The notes under the pieces: model-generated | Database searches by the model: none | Seen by the model: only the letters and a program-made list of their open reading frames with translations | What the model was told of the DNA's origin: nothing | Made by a program: the position numbers and the translations under genes | From: Sandarakinorhabdus oryzae | GTDB lineage: Bacteria; Pseudomonadota; Alphaproteobacteria; Sphingomonadales; Sphingomonadaceae | Direction: 5' to 3' | NCBI RefSeq assembly: GCF_009733735.1 | Contig: NZ_WNJP01000007.1 | Coordinates: forward strand, 1-39,290 | DNA length: 39,290 bases | Shown here: piece by piece, positions 8,430 through 17,497 of the stretch | How positions within the stretch are numbered: the stretch's first letter is position 1 | Layout of the letters: each line of letters starts with the position of its first letter

Positions 8430-10211
8430 ATGCACGCTTATCGCACCCACAACTGTGCCGCCCTGCGCGCCGCCGATGCCGGCCAGACGGTTCGCCTGTC
8501 GGGTTGGGTCCACCGCAAGCGCGATCATGGCGGCGTGCTGTTCATCGATCTGCGCGATCATCATGGCATCACCCAGATCGTCGCCGGCCCATCGTCACCG
8601 GCCTTCCCGGTGCTGGACCGGATCAGGCAAGAATCGGTCGTCACCATCACCGGTGAGGTGGTGCTGCGCGAAGCCGGTGCCATCAACGCCCGGCTGCCGA
8701 CCGGCGAGGTGGAGGTGCGCGCCAAGGACATCGTGGTGCAATCGGCCGCCGATGAACTGCCGATGCCGGTGGCGGGCGAAGCGGAGTATCCCGAAGACAT
8801 CCGCCTGAAATATCGCTTCCTCGATCTGCGCCGTGACCGCCTGCACCAGAACATCATCTTGCGCAGCCAGGTGATCGCGAGCCTGCGTCGCCGCATGATC
8901 GATCAGGGTTTCACCGAGTTTCAGACGCCGATCCTGACCGCGTCGAGCCCGGAAGGCGCGCGCGATTACCTGGTGCCCAGCCGCGTGCATCCGGGGAAAT
9001 TCTATGCGCTGCCGCAGGCGCCGCAGATGTTCAAGCAGCTGCTGATGGTGGCCGGCTTTGACCGCTATTTCCAGATCGCGCCCTGTTTCCGCGATGAAGA
9101 CGCCCGCGCTGACCGTAGCCCAGGTGAATTCTACCAGCTCGATTTCGAAATGAGCTTCGTGACGCAAGAGGACGTGTTCGCTGCCATCGAACCGGTGCTG
9201 GCCGGCGTGTTCGAGGAATTTTCCGGCTTTGGCGGCCGCGAACCCTGGTCGGTCACCAAGGGCGCCTTCCCACGCATTCCCTATGCGGAATCGATGCTGA
9301 AGTACGGCAACGACAAGCCCGATCTGCGCAACCCGCTGATCATCAGCGATGTGTCGAGCCACTTCGTCGGCTCGGGCTTTGGCCTGTTTGCGAAGATGGT
9401 CGAGGGCGGCAGTGTCGTGCGCGCCATTCCGGCGCCGGGCACCGCCGACAAGAGCCGCAAGTTCTTCGACGACATGAACGAATGGGCGCGCAGCGAAGGC
9501 TATGCCGGCCTGGGCTATGTCACGCGCAAGGCCGGCGAGTTCGGCGGCCCCATCGCCAAGAACCATGGCGAAGCCGGCATGCTGGCACTCTATGACGCGC
9601 TCGGCCTTGGCCCGGACGATGGCTGCTTCTTTGCCGCCGGCAAGGAAAAGGACGCCGCCAAGCTGGCCGGCCTCGCCCGCACCCGCATCGGCACCGAACT
9701 GAACCTGATCGAGCACAACGCCTACAAATTCTGCTGGATCGTCGATTTCCCGATGTTCGAATATGACGAGGACGCCAAGAAGATCGACTTCAGCCACAAC
9801 CCGTTCTCGATGCCGCAGGGCGAGCTGGAGGCGCTGGAGACGCAGGATCCGCTGACCATCAAGGCCTATCAGTATGATATCGTCTGCAACGGCGTCGAAC
9901 TGTCGTCGGGTGCGATCCGCAACCACCGGCCGGACATCATGTACAAGGCGTTCGAAATCGCCGGCTACACCAAGGAACAGGTCGACGAGAATTTCTCCGG
10001 CATGATCAACGCCTTCAAGTTTGGCGCCCCGCCGCACGGCGGCTCGGCGCCGGGCGTTGATCGCATGGTGATGCTGATCGCGGATGAGCCCAACATTCGC
10101 GAAGTCATCGTTTTCCCGATGACGCAGAAGGCCGAAGACCTGATGATGAACGCGCCGGCGCCGGTGACGCTGAAGCAGTTGCGCGAATTGCATATCCGCG
10201 TGGTGGACTGA
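8430..10211 (+). CDS. aspS: Aspartate-tRNA ligase (probably non-discriminating Asp/Asn type)
   Basis: AspRS charges tRNA with aspartate in the cytoplasm. The 593-residue product has the bacterial layout: an N-terminal OB-fold ([20 protein letters not shown]), the catalytic core with class II motif 2 ([10 protein letters not shown] followed by [10 protein letters not shown]), an inserted GAD domain, and motif 3 ([13 protein letters not shown]). In the OB-fold, residue 33 is His, where E. coli AspRS has Leu30. His at this position is a mark of non-discriminating enzymes such as that of Pseudomonas aeruginosa, which also load tRNA-Asn for GatCAB transamidation. That specificity is inferred from one residue. 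The gene follows a strong promoter and ends before a 12-bp hairpin. Confidence 0.97.
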   Translation: MHAYRTHNCAALRAADAGQTVRLSGWVHRKRDHGGVLFIDLRDHHGITQIVAGPSSPAFPVLDRIRQESVVTITGEVVLREAGAINARLPTGEVEVRAKDIVVQSAADELPMPVAGEAEYPEDIRLKYRFLDLRRDRLHQNIILRSQVIASLRRRMIDQGFTEFQTPILTASSPEGARDYLVPSRVHPGKFYALPQAPQMFKQLLMVAGFDRYFQIAPCFRDEDARADRSPGEFYQLDFEMSFVTQEDVFAAIEPVLAGVFEEFSGFGGREPWSVTKGAFPRIPYAESMLKYGNDKPDLRNPLIISDVSSHFVGSGFGLFAKMVEGGSVVRAIPAPGTADKSRKFFDDMNEWARSEGYAGLGYVTRKAGEFGGPIAKNHGEAGMLALYDALGLGPDDGCFFAAGKEKDAAKLAGLARTRIGTELNLIEHNAYKFCWIVDFPMFEYDEDAKKIDFSHNPFSMPQGELEALETQDPLTIKAYQYDIVCNGVELSSGAIRNHRPDIMYKAFEIAGYTKEQVDENFSGMINAFKFGAPPHGGSAPGVDRMVMLIADEPNIREVIVFPMTQKAEDLMMNAPAPVTLKQLRELHIRVVD

Positions 10212-10264
10212 CATGTCCGGTGCCGCCCGGCGAGCGCGGTAGAATTTGCAAGCAAGTCTGAAGA

Positions 10265-10299
10265 GGCAAGCCGCCCGGGCACACCCTGGGCGGCTTGCC
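10265..10299 (+). terminator. Hairpin downstream of aspS, probable terminator
   Basis: A perfect 12-bp stem (10265-10276 with 10288-10299) encloses an 11-base loop, 53 bases after the aspS stop codon. The tract after the stem (GTATCTTCT) is only mildly T-rich, so it may be a weak intrinsic terminator or a 3'-end stabilising hairpin. Confidence 0.5.
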
Positions 10300-10337
10300 G
10301 TATCTTCTGCACTGGTGCCGGACGTCAATGTGGTCCG

Positions 10338-10365
10338 TTGCCTTCTGTAAATAATCTGTTATTTT
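10338..10365 (+). promoter_or_regulatory. Possible promoter in AT-rich patch before the PEP-CTERM gene
   Basis: TTGCCT at 10338-10343 and TATTTT at 10360-10365 are 16 bases apart, inside the most AT-rich stretch near this gene (about 10345-10376). It would give a leader of roughly 45 bases. The match is moderate and rests partly on base composition. Confidence 0.35.
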
Positions 10366-10415
10366 TTCATTCATGTTGATGTTCGCGTTGGGCATCGACA
10401 ACGGGGGAGTGTGAG

Positions 10416-10940
10416 ATGCGCAGGTTTCTGATTGCGGCTTCTGTTCTGGCCGCCGCGACGTCGGCGAGTGGGACGGTGACCACCTTGTCGGGCAGCTTCA
10501 CGGCGACTGATTGGAGCGTCTATTTCGGCACACCGGCGCCGCCGCCGATCACGCCGCTGTTTCTCAGCTACTCCGTTACCTTCGACGATGCACTGACGTA
10601 CAACAATGACGCGAACCCGCTCACCATCGTCAGCACCAACATCCCCTATCCGATCAAGTTCAGCTTCCAGGCCAACGGCACGGGTTATATTCTCGCGTCG
10701 AGCGGCGATCCGAGCAGCTGCACCCATTTCCCCAACACCTTCTGTGCCTTCTTCAGCACGTCGGCGCCGAGCAATCCCAATTTCGTCGAGCAGTCTGGCG
10801 ACACTGGTGGCTGGCGCGCGAACACGATCACGCCTGGGATCGGTGCCGTACCGGAGCCGGCGAGCTGGGCGATGTTGATTGCCGGCTTTGGCCTGGTCGG
10901 CGCGGTCTCCCGCCGTCGGCGCGGCGCCGTCGCGGCCTGA
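10416..10940 (+). CDS. PEPxxWA-CTERM sorting domain-containing secreted protein
   Basis: This 174-residue protein has an N-terminal signal peptide (MRRFLIAASVLAAATSASG) and a C-terminal exosortase tail: PEPASWAM at 146-153, then a hydrophobic segment (LIAGFGLVGAVS) and the basic end RRRRG. This PEPxxWA variant is characteristic of Sphingomonadales. Family knowledge says such proteins are exported, recognised by an exosortase and released or anchored at the cell surface, often near exopolysaccharide loci; no exosortase gene is in this window. The middle (about residues 20-140) is rich in Thr, Ser, Asn and Pro with two Cys (102 and 110) and resembles no domain I recognise. A purine-rich site GGGGGAG precedes the ATG. 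Confidence 0.85.
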   Translation: MRRFLIAASVLAAATSASGTVTTLSGSFTATDWSVYFGTPAPPPITPLFLSYSVTFDDALTYNNDANPLTIVSTNIPYPIKFSFQANGTGYILASSGDPSSCTHFPNTFCAFFSTSAPSNPNFVEQSGDTGGWRANTITPGIGAVPEPASWAMLIAGFGLVGAVSRRRRGAVAA

Positions 10941-10982
10941 TCGGGCTTGCTTCAAGGCCGGCGGGCTGCCAGCCTGCCGGCC

Positions 10983-11771
10983 ATGAGCCCGCACAATCTC
11001 GCCGAATTTGAAGCTGATCATGATCTGCCGCGCGGCGATTATGAAACGAAGCTGGAGGCGCTGCAGCACCGGTTGGAGTTGATCCAGGCCGCCTATATCG
11101 CGCAGGGGCTGAAGGGCATCGTCGCGCTGGAAGGCTGGGATGCCGCCGGCAAGGGCGGTCTGGTGACGCGCATGAACGCAACGCTCGATCCGCGTTATTG
11201 CAAGGTCTGGCCGATCGCGGCGCCCTCGAAGGAAGAGGCTGCCCGCCATTATCTCTGGCGCTTCTGGCAGCGGTTGCCTGGCAATCGTGAAATCGCCGTG
11301 TTCGATCGCACCTGGTATGGCCGCGTGCTGGTAGAGCGGGTGGATGGTTTCACGCCTGAGCCGCGCTGGCGCCAGGCCTATGGCGAGATCAATGATTTCG
11401 AAGCGCTGTTGATGGGCGATGGCGTGCGGCTGGTGAAGATCTTCCTGCACATCACCCAGAAGGAACAAGACAAACGACTTGAAGAACGGCTGAAAACGCC
11501 CTGGAAACGCTGGAAGACTGGCGCAGAGGATTATCACAACCGGTCAAAACGCGCCGATTATATGGCGGCCTATCACGACATGTTCCGCCTGTGCTCGCCG
11601 CCGGAAGCGCCCTGGCATGTGGTCGCCGCCAACGACAAGAAATGGGCCCGGGTGCGCAGCCTCGAGATCATCTGCGATACGCTGGGCGCCGGGGTGGACC
11701 TGCGTTGGCCGGAGCCCGATCCGGAACTGGTGAAGACGGCCGAGAAAGCGCTGGGGAAGAAGCTGCTTTAA
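10983..11771 (+). CDS. Polyphosphate kinase 2 family protein
   Basis: PPK2 enzymes use polyphosphate to phosphorylate nucleoside mono- or diphosphates. The 262-residue product has the single-domain PPK2 layout: Walker A GWDAAGKGG at 51-59, Walker B with Asp108-Arg109 in AVFDRTWYGRVLVERV, and a basic lid segment around EERLKTPWKRWK. The subclass (substrate NMP or NDP) cannot be fixed by eye. I chose the ATG at 10983 (MSPHNLAEFE); a TTG at 10947 would add 12 residues. No good ribosome site is visible. It is not in the ppk1-ppx operon but lies less than 6 kb away. Its stop overlaps the convergent transglycosylase stop at 11768-11771. Confidence 0.92.
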   Translation: MSPHNLAEFEADHDLPRGDYETKLEALQHRLELIQAAYIAQGLKGIVALEGWDAAGKGGLVTRMNATLDPRYCKVWPIAAPSKEEAARHYLWRFWQRLPGNREIAVFDRTWYGRVLVERVDGFTPEPRWRQAYGEINDFEALLMGDGVRLVKIFLHITQKEQDKRLEERLKTPWKRWKTGAEDYHNRSKRADYMAAYHDMFRLCSPPEAPWHVVAANDKKWARVRSLEIICDTLGAGVDLRWPEPDPELVKTAEKALGKKLL

Positions 11772-13810
11772 CCCGGCGTGCTCTTGCCCAGCCACTCGCT
11801 CAGCCGGTTCGGGCCCTTCGTGGTCGCCCGGTCGGGATAGAGGGTTTCATACACGACGGCATTTTCCAGCACCCGCTGCACATAATTGCGGGTTTCGGAG
11901 AATGGGATGCTCTCGATCCAATCGATGATGTCGCCGTCCTTCGGGTTGCCGTTGAGGGCGAGGAAGCGCCGGACATTGCCCGGCCCGGCATTATAGGCCG
12001 CCACGGCCAGCGGCGCCGATCCGCCATAGGCGGCGCGCAGCCGTTCCAGATAGGCGCTGCCCAGTGTGACATTCCACACCGGGTCGTCCAACAGCCGGCT
12101 GGCTGGGCTGGCCGGAAGGCCGAGTTTCTGCGCGGTTTCCGCCGCCGTGCCGGGGAGCAGCTGCATCATGCCCAGCGCATTGGCGCTCGATCGCGCGCTG
12201 CGGTCGAACTGGCTTTCCTGGCGGGTGATGGCGTGAATGATGGCAAAGCGCGGGACCAGGCTGTCGGGCAGCGGCAGCAACGGGAAGGCCGCCGCTATCA
12301 TCGTCAGTTCGGCAGTGCCGCGCGCCGCCTTGCCGGCATGAACACCGGCATCGGGGCGCCCCAGCGGCCCGGCGAGATTGGCCACCAGGATGGCGCGGTC
12401 CGGCGTGTCGGCTGTGTCGGCCAGCTGCTTCAGGAAGATGGTCTGCCGCGGGCGATCGACATCGGCGAGCGCGAACACCGCCCGCACCCGCGGTTCGGCG
12501 CGGAAATTCCCCGCGCTGCGGCTGTCAACGGCCGGCAGCGGACGCGCGGTCAGTGCCAGCGCCTGGCCCAACCGCTCCGCGGCGAGCTGGCCGTAGAAAT
12601 AATCGGGGTGGCTGGCAGCGGCGGCATAATATTGCCGGGCCTGATCGCGCTGGCCGGCGGCTTCAGCCGCGCGACCAGCCCAATAATCGCCGCGGGCCTG
12701 GCTGATTGGCGCCTGCGCCACGGCGCGGGCATTGCGGAAATGGCTGAGGGCAAGGCCCGGCTGGCCCAGCTTGCGCAGCGCCAACCAGCCGGCCAGCCAT
12801 TCCGTGTCGAGAAAGGCGGCGCGCTCGCTGACCGGGCGGTTGGCCATGCGGGCCGGGTCGAGGCCATGGCTGGCCAGCACGGCACGCGCGCTTGTCGCAT
12901 TGCCAGCCCGCCACAGCGCGCGGCCGATGTCGAGCCGGGACTTCAGCCAGGATTCAAGCCCAAGCGTGAATTCGCCGCCGGCAACCCGCGACGTCGCGTT
13001 GGCGGCGAGCAGGGCATTGCCCTCGTCGGCCCGGTTGTTGCGGATCAGCCATTGCGCCTCGTCGAGCAGCAGCCCGGCCTCTCGCCGCAGGGCCGGCGAG
13101 ATGACGCCGAGCCGCGCCGCGACGTCTGGCGCATTGCGCTTCAGCGCGATGCGGGCCAGCGCCCACAGCCGCGTGTCGGTATCGACGCGGGCCAGCATGC
13201 GGCCGGCCGGAGTCGTCCGGTCGGCCCACAACAGCCGGTCCATGCGGTTGGCATGATCGGCCGGGCGCAGCCTGTCGCCGAAACGGGCAAGCAGACGGGC
13301 CTCCTGCGTTTCATCGAGGCCGGCCGAATCCCACGCGTCGCGGGCCCAGGTGGCGGCCGCACTGGCCTGCCCGGTTGCCGCCAGCGCTTCGGCCAGCCGC
13401 CATTTGCCTTCGGCGGTGAGCGGGGGGACCTTGGCGAAATGGCGCACGATCTGATCGGGCGGCGTGTCGTCGTTGATGTTCCGTTCGGCGAGGCGGCGGA
13501 TGGTGGTGACCGCCGGCCAGTCGAGATGACCGGCCAGGAAGGCGGCATAGTCGCTGAAGCTTCCCTTGAAGCTGTCGCGCCGCAGCCGGTCCCAAGTCAC
13601 GACGTCGTCGAGCACCGGTACCGCCTGGCCGCCGGTGAGCGGCGCCGCCGACAATCCGCTGAAGCGCCCGGCCTCGTTGTCGGCCAGTCGCGCCTGGTAG
13701 CGGGCGATGGTGGCGGCATCGAGGGCCTGAGCGGCGGCCGGCGCGGCGGTGGCCAGCATGGCAATGCTGGACAGGGCGGCCCAGCCGCTTCTATTGCGCG
13801 CATTGAACAT
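11768..13810 (-). CDS. Slt-type soluble lytic murein transglycosylase
   Basis: This periplasmic enzyme cleaves peptidoglycan glycan strands to leave 1,6-anhydro-muropeptides. The 680-residue product has a signal peptide (WAALSSIAMLATAAPAAAQA), a long alanine-rich helical region of tandem helical hairpins like the U-shaped superhelix of Slt70, and a C-terminal SLT domain. The catalytic Glu532 is in ITRQESQFD, followed by ALGMMQLLPGTA and AYNAGPGNVRRFL, the usual goose-type lysozyme-like motifs. The ATG at 13810 was selected for its intact signal peptide; 12 further upstream codons lack one. It is divergent from dapA with 35 bases between starts. A second, related transglycosylase gene lies at the right end of the window. 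Confidence 0.92.
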   Translation of the reverse strand: MFNARNRSGWAALSSIAMLATAAPAAAQALDAATIARYQARLADNEAGRFSGLSAAPLTGGQAVPVLDDVVTWDRLRRDSFKGSFSDYAAFLAGHLDWPAVTTIRRLAERNINDDTPPDQIVRHFAKVPPLTAEGKWRLAEALAATGQASAAATWARDAWDSAGLDETQEARLLARFGDRLRPADHANRMDRLLWADRTTPAGRMLARVDTDTRLWALARIALKRNAPDVAARLGVISPALRREAGLLLDEAQWLIRNNRADEGNALLAANATSRVAGGEFTLGLESWLKSRLDIGRALWRAGNATSARAVLASHGLDPARMANRPVSERAAFLDTEWLAGWLALRKLGQPGLALSHFRNARAVAQAPISQARGDYWAGRAAEAAGQRDQARQYYAAAASHPDYFYGQLAAERLGQALALTARPLPAVDSRSAGNFRAEPRVRAVFALADVDRPRQTIFLKQLADTADTPDRAILVANLAGPLGRPDAGVHAGKAARGTAELTMIAAAFPLLPLPDSLVPRFAIIHAITRQESQFDRSARSSANALGMMQLLPGTAAETAQKLGLPASPASRLLDDPVWNVTLGSAYLERLRAAYGGSAPLAVAAYNAGPGNVRRFLALNGNPKDGDIIDWIESIPFSETRNYVQRVLENAVVYETLYPDRATTKGPNRLSEWLGKSTPG

Positions 13811-13845
13811 GGCGCCTGTGATAAGGGGCGGCAGAGGAACGCGCA

Positions 13846-14730
13846 ATGAATGGACTCACCCTCAACGGATCGATGCCGGCTCTGGTCACTCCGTTCAGGA
13901 ACGGCGCGGTGGACCTCGACGGCTTTGCTGCCTTTGTCGAATGGCAGATCGGCGAGGGCAGCCACGGCCTGGTGCCGGTGGGGACGACGGGCGAATCGCC
14001 GACGCTGAGCCATGACGAGCATTATGCCGTGATCACCGCCTGCGTTGACGTGACTAACAAGCGCGTGCCGGTCATCGCCGGCTGCGGCAGCAATGATACG
14101 CGCACGGCCATCGCCCACCTCGCCCACGCCGAAAAGGTGGGCGCTGATGCTGCGCTGATCGTCGTGCCTTATTACAACAAGCCGTCGCAGGCTGGCCTGA
14201 TCGCGCATTTCACCGCCCTGCACGACGCGGCACGGCTGCCGATCATCATCTACAATATTCCCGGCCGCAGCGTCGCCGACATGAGCGTGGAAACGATGGC
14301 GCAGTTGGCCCGGCTGCCGCGCATCATCGGCGTGAAGGACGCGACCGGCAATATCGCCCGCGTCGCCCAGCAGCGCCTGGCCTGCGGGGCCGATTTCATC
14401 CAGCTTTCGGGCAATGACGACATGGCGCTGGGCTTCAACGCGCAGGGCGGGGTGGGGGCGATTTCCGTCACCGCCAACGTGGCGCCGCGCCTGTGTGCCC
14501 AGATGCAGGAAGCCATGCTGAAGGGCGATTATGCCGCCGCGCTCGCCATCAACGATCGGCTGCAGCCGCTGCACGCGGCGCTGTTTGCCGACACCTCGCC
14601 GGGCCCGACCAAATATGCGCTGGGTCGCCTGGGCCGGATGACGACCGAGGTGCGCCTGCCCATCGTAGAGCCATCGGCGGCAGCCAAGGCCGCCGTCGAT
14701 GCCGCGCTTGTCCACGCCGGGTTGATGTGA
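13846..14730 (+). CDS. dapA: 4-hydroxy-tetrahydrodipicolinate synthase
   Basis: DapA condenses pyruvate with aspartate semialdehyde, the first committed step toward lysine and meso-diaminopimelate for peptidoglycan. The 294-residue TIM-barrel protein has the Schiff-base lysine Lys164 in GVKDATGN, Tyr136 in YNIPGR, the substrate-binding threonine pair Thr47-Thr48 in GTTGES and Arg141. Length and motif spacing match E. coli DapA. An AGAGGA ribosome site precedes the ATG. The promoter must lie in the 35-base gap or inside the divergent transglycosylase gene. The stop overlaps the smpB start by one base (TGATG), starting a coupled run of genes. Confidence 0.97.
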   Translation: MNGLTLNGSMPALVTPFRNGAVDLDGFAAFVEWQIGEGSHGLVPVGTTGESPTLSHDEHYAVITACVDVTNKRVPVIAGCGSNDTRTAIAHLAHAEKVGADAALIVVPYYNKPSQAGLIAHFTALHDAARLPIIIYNIPGRSVADMSVETMAQLARLPRIIGVKDATGNIARVAQQRLACGADFIQLSGNDDMALGFNAQGGVGAISVTANVAPRLCAQMQEAMLKGDYAAALAINDRLQPLHAALFADTSPGPTKYALGRLGRMTTEVRLPIVEPSAAAKAAVDAALVHAGLM

Positions 14731-15212
14731 TGGCCAGGCCCAAGCCCGAAACCGGCGTGAAGGTGAAGACGGTCGCCGAGAACCGGCGCGCCCGGTTCGA
14801 ATATTATATCGAGGATGTGGTGGAGGCCGGCATCGCGCTGACCGGCACCGAGGTGAAGTCGCTGCGCATTGGCCAGGCCAGCATCGCCGAAAGCTTTGCC
14901 GAGGTGAAGGACGGCCAGATGTGGCTGATCAACGCCACCATCCAGGAATTCAGCCACGGCAATATCTTCAACCACGAGCCCAAGCGGCCGCGCAAATTGC
15001 TGTTGCATGGCCGCGAGATCGACAAGATGAACAACGCCGTGACCCGCCAGGGCATGACGCTGATCCCGCTGTCGATCTATTTCAACGGCACCGGCCGCGC
15101 CAAGGTCGAACTGGCGTTGGGCAAGGGCAAGAAGCTGCACGACAAGCGCGAAACGGCCAAGGAACGCGACTGGCAGCGCGACAAGGCCCGCCTGCTGAGG
15201 GATCGAGGCTGA
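14730..15212 (+). CDS. smpB: SsrA-binding protein SmpB
   Basis: SmpB binds tmRNA and brings it to stalled ribosomes for trans-translation. The 160-residue product has the expected length and conserved segments: [14 protein letters not shown], the [21 protein letters not shown] core, [13 protein letters not shown], and [19 protein letters not shown] in the C-terminal tail that enters the ribosomal decoding centre. Both ends overlap neighbours by one base (TGATG), so it is translationally coupled to dapA upstream and to the sulfite oxidase-like gene downstream. Confidence 0.97.
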   Translation: MARPKPETGVKVKTVAENRRARFEYYIEDVVEAGIALTGTEVKSLRIGQASIAESFAEVKDGQMWLINATIQEFSHGNIFNHEPKRPRKLLLHGREIDKMNNAVTRQGMTLIPLSIYFNGTGRAKVELALGKGKKLHDKRETAKERDWQRDKARLLRDRG

Positions 15213-15877
15213 TGGCAGAAAACGGCGGCAAGGACGGTGGCATTCGCGAGAAGCTGATTGCCATCAAGCAGGCCTGGGCCGAAAGCCGCCGCCTGCTCAC
15301 CGGCCATACCGACCCCGGCCACGCCCAGCGCCTGCCGCCAGGCCAGCGCCTGGTCACAAATTGGCCGGTGCTCGATCTGGGGGTAAAGCCGGCAATCTCG
15401 CAGGCGGAATGGCGGCTGAGCGTCGATGGCGCCGTGGCCAATCCGGTGACCTGGGACTGGGCGACCTATCAGGCGCAGCCGCAGGTCGAAGACGTGTCCG
15501 ATATCCATTGCGTCACCCAATGGTCGCGCTTTGACAATCGCTGGTCGGGCGTCGCCACCAGCCATCTCTTGAGCGTGGTGCAGCCGCTGCCCAATGCGAA
15601 TGTCGTCGTTCTGCATGGTGCCGATGGCTACACCACCAATGTCACGCTGGAGCGGTTTGCCGGCGATGATTGCCTGATCGCCCATGCCCATGATGGCGTG
15701 CCGCTGAGCCGTGAGCATGGTGGCCCGGTGCGAGCGATCATCCCGCGCTGGTATTTCTGGAAATCCGCCAAATGGCTGGCCCGCATCGAGGTTCTGGCCG
15801 TGGACAAACCGGGCTTCTGGGAGGTACGTGGCTATCACAACGATGGCGACCCCTGGACGGAGCAACGCTATTCCTGA
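15212..15877 (+). CDS. Sulfite oxidase-like molybdopterin oxidoreductase
   Basis: The 221-residue protein corresponds to the molybdopterin-binding domain of the sulfite oxidase family in its small bacterial form (YuiH-like). The likely molybdenum ligand is Cys100 in DIHCVTQWSR. Typical family segments follow: GADGYTTNVTLERF, GGPVRAIIPRWYFWKSAKW and a C-terminal GFWEVRGYHNDGDPW. No heme or dimerisation domain and no Tat signal are visible, so it is probably cytoplasmic, with unknown substrate and electron partner. Its ATG overlaps the smpB stop. A MoaB-type molybdopterin gene lies about 20 kb away in the same window. Confidence 0.88.
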   Translation: MAENGGKDGGIREKLIAIKQAWAESRRLLTGHTDPGHAQRLPPGQRLVTNWPVLDLGVKPAISQAEWRLSVDGAVANPVTWDWATYQAQPQVEDVSDIHCVTQWSRFDNRWSGVATSHLLSVVQPLPNANVVVLHGADGYTTNVTLERFAGDDCLIAHAHDGVPLSREHGGPVRAIIPRWYFWKSAKWLARIEVLAVDKPGFWEVRGYHNDGDPWTEQRYS

Positions 15878-17474
15878 CCAGTCTCCCCCTGACGAAGCGC
15901 CCGCCGCTGTGAGCGACTGGACTCACTTCCATCCGGTCGAGAACAGCTGGCCAGTGCCCTATGCGGAAGGACTGACCAGTCCGTGGATCGGCTCGCTGCT
16001 GATGAACCTGCCGATCGCGCTGGCGTTGATCGACAGTTCGGGGCGGATTGTCACCGGCAATGACGCGATGAAGGCGACAGCCGGCAAGGGCTGGCGCCCC
16101 GGCCTGCGACCCGAGGCGATGGTGGTTGCCGATGATGCCCCGCTGCTGGCCCGCGCAGTCGCCGACGTGTTGAATGGCGGCGATGCCCACGGCCTGCGGC
16201 TGGCATTGTCGGAACGGCCCGACGAACTGCGCGACATCAATGTCATGCCGATCCCGCCCGGCATGGGCTTTGCCGCGCTGATCGCCATGCGCGACATCCG
16301 CGAGCAGATGCGGTTGGAAGCCCAGGTCGCCGCCGTCACCCGTCTGCAGGCAGTGGGCCAGTTGGCCGGCGGGGTCGCGCATGATTTCAACAATCTGCTC
16401 ACCGCCATTCTGGGGCATGCCGAGCATCTGCTGGAACAGTTCTCCGATCCCAGCGCCGAACATGAGGCCATCCTAGAAATATTGCGCAACGGCCAGCGCG
16501 GCGCCAACCTGGTTGGCCAGTTGCTCGCCTTCGCCCGTCAGCAACCACAGCACCGGCAATTGCTGTGCGTGCAGGACGTGGTGCAGGAGCTGCGGCCGCT
16601 GCTGGTGAAGCTGCTCGGCCCGGCCATCGAACTCGAGATCGTCGCGCCGCAAGGCCAGTTCAGCGTGCGCGCTGATCCGGGCCAGCTTGAGCAGGTGATC
16701 GTCAACCTTGCCGTCAACGCCCGCGACGCCATGCAGGGCAATGGCAAGCTGGTGATCACCATCGCTGATATCACCCGCCGCAACGTCAAGGCGCTGGGCC
16801 ATGACATGATGCCGGCGATCGATTTCGTTGCCATCGACGTGAGCGACACCGGCAGCGGCATTCCCCCCGAAATCGCCGCCAAGATCTTCGAGCCCTTCTT
16901 CTCCACCAAGCCGCAAGGGCAGGGCACCGGACTGGGGCTTTCCACCGTCTATGGCATCATCAAGCAGTCCGACGGCTTTATCTTTGCCAAGTCGGGCCCG
17001 GGTGGGCGTGGCACCACCTTTTCCATCTATCTGCCCGGTCGGCCCCGCCCAGTCGAAGTGCGCCCCGAACGCGTCGAACCGCCGCCGCCGCCGGAACCGG
17101 TGCCGGCCGGCCGCCGCGTGCTGCTGGTGGAGGACGAACCGTCGGTGCGCGCCGTGTTTGCGCGCGGGCTGGAACGGCTGGGCTGCATCGTCAGCATCGC
17201 TGGCGACGCGATGGCGGCGCTGGCCATCCTGCGCGAAGGCGAGATCTTCGACGTGCTCGTGTCTGACGTGATGATGCCCGGCATCGATGGCGTCGAACTG
17301 GCATTCGAGGCGGCGCGGATGCGGCCAGACATGGGCATTGTGCTGATGTCCGGCTATGCCGAACTGCCGCGACACCGCGAAGCGGACGCGCGCGGAATCC
17401 GCTTCTTGGCCAAGCCTTTCGCCCTGGCCGAACTGGTGTCAGCCATCGCCACTGCCCAACCGCTGAAGGATTGA
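15843..17474 (+). CDS. cckA: CckA-type hybrid histidine kinase without an obvious membrane anchor
   Basis: CckA controls phosphate flow to CtrA in the alphaproteobacterial cell cycle. The protein (543 residues from ATG 15843) has a PAS-like region (LPIALALIDSSGRIVTGND), a kinase core with His180 in GGVAHDFNNLLTA, an N box (VNLAVNARDAM), the G box DTGSGIPPE, the FEPFFSTK and GTGLGLSTVYGIIKQSDG segments close to Caulobacter CckA, a proline-rich linker and a receiver domain with Asp475 in VSDVMMPG. The two N-terminal transmembrane helices of known CckA proteins are missing. The start is uncertain: ATG 15843 overlaps the preceding gene by 35 bases, and GTG 15909 (521 residues) would not. Position between smpB and recA supports the identification. 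Confidence 0.83.
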   Translation: MATPGRSNAIPDQSPPDEAPAAVSDWTHFHPVENSWPVPYAEGLTSPWIGSLLMNLPIALALIDSSGRIVTGNDAMKATAGKGWRPGLRPEAMVVADDAPLLARAVADVLNGGDAHGLRLALSERPDELRDINVMPIPPGMGFAALIAMRDIREQMRLEAQVAAVTRLQAVGQLAGGVAHDFNNLLTAILGHAEHLLEQFSDPSAEHEAILEILRNGQRGANLVGQLLAFARQQPQHRQLLCVQDVVQELRPLLVKLLGPAIELEIVAPQGQFSVRADPGQLEQVIVNLAVNARDAMQGNGKLVITIADITRRNVKALGHDMMPAIDFVAIDVSDTGSGIPPEIAAKIFEPFFSTKPQGQGTGLGLSTVYGIIKQSDGFIFAKSGPGGRGTTFSIYLPGRPRPVEVRPERVEPPPPPEPVPAGRRVLLVEDEPSVRAVFARGLERLGCIVSIAGDAMAALAILREGEIFDVLVSDVMMPGIDGVELAFEAARMRPDMGIVLMSGYAELPRHREADARGIRFLAKPFALAELVSAIATAQPLKD

Positions 17475-17497
17475 TTCCGCTGAATCGGTGGGCATTC

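Noticed and set aside
10265-10299. The hairpin after aspS considered as a mobile repeat
   Set aside because: A single simple stem-loop at a transcript end; a terminator-like role is enough to explain it and no second copy was seen.
8595-10328. A long reverse-strand open frame opposite aspS
   Set aside because: Antisense to aspS with no recognisable domain and low-complexity composition.
11591-13849. A forward-strand open frame of about 750 codons opposite the lytic transglycosylase
   Set aside because: Arginine-, glycine- and glutamine-rich with no domains; the reverse strand encodes a clear Slt protein.
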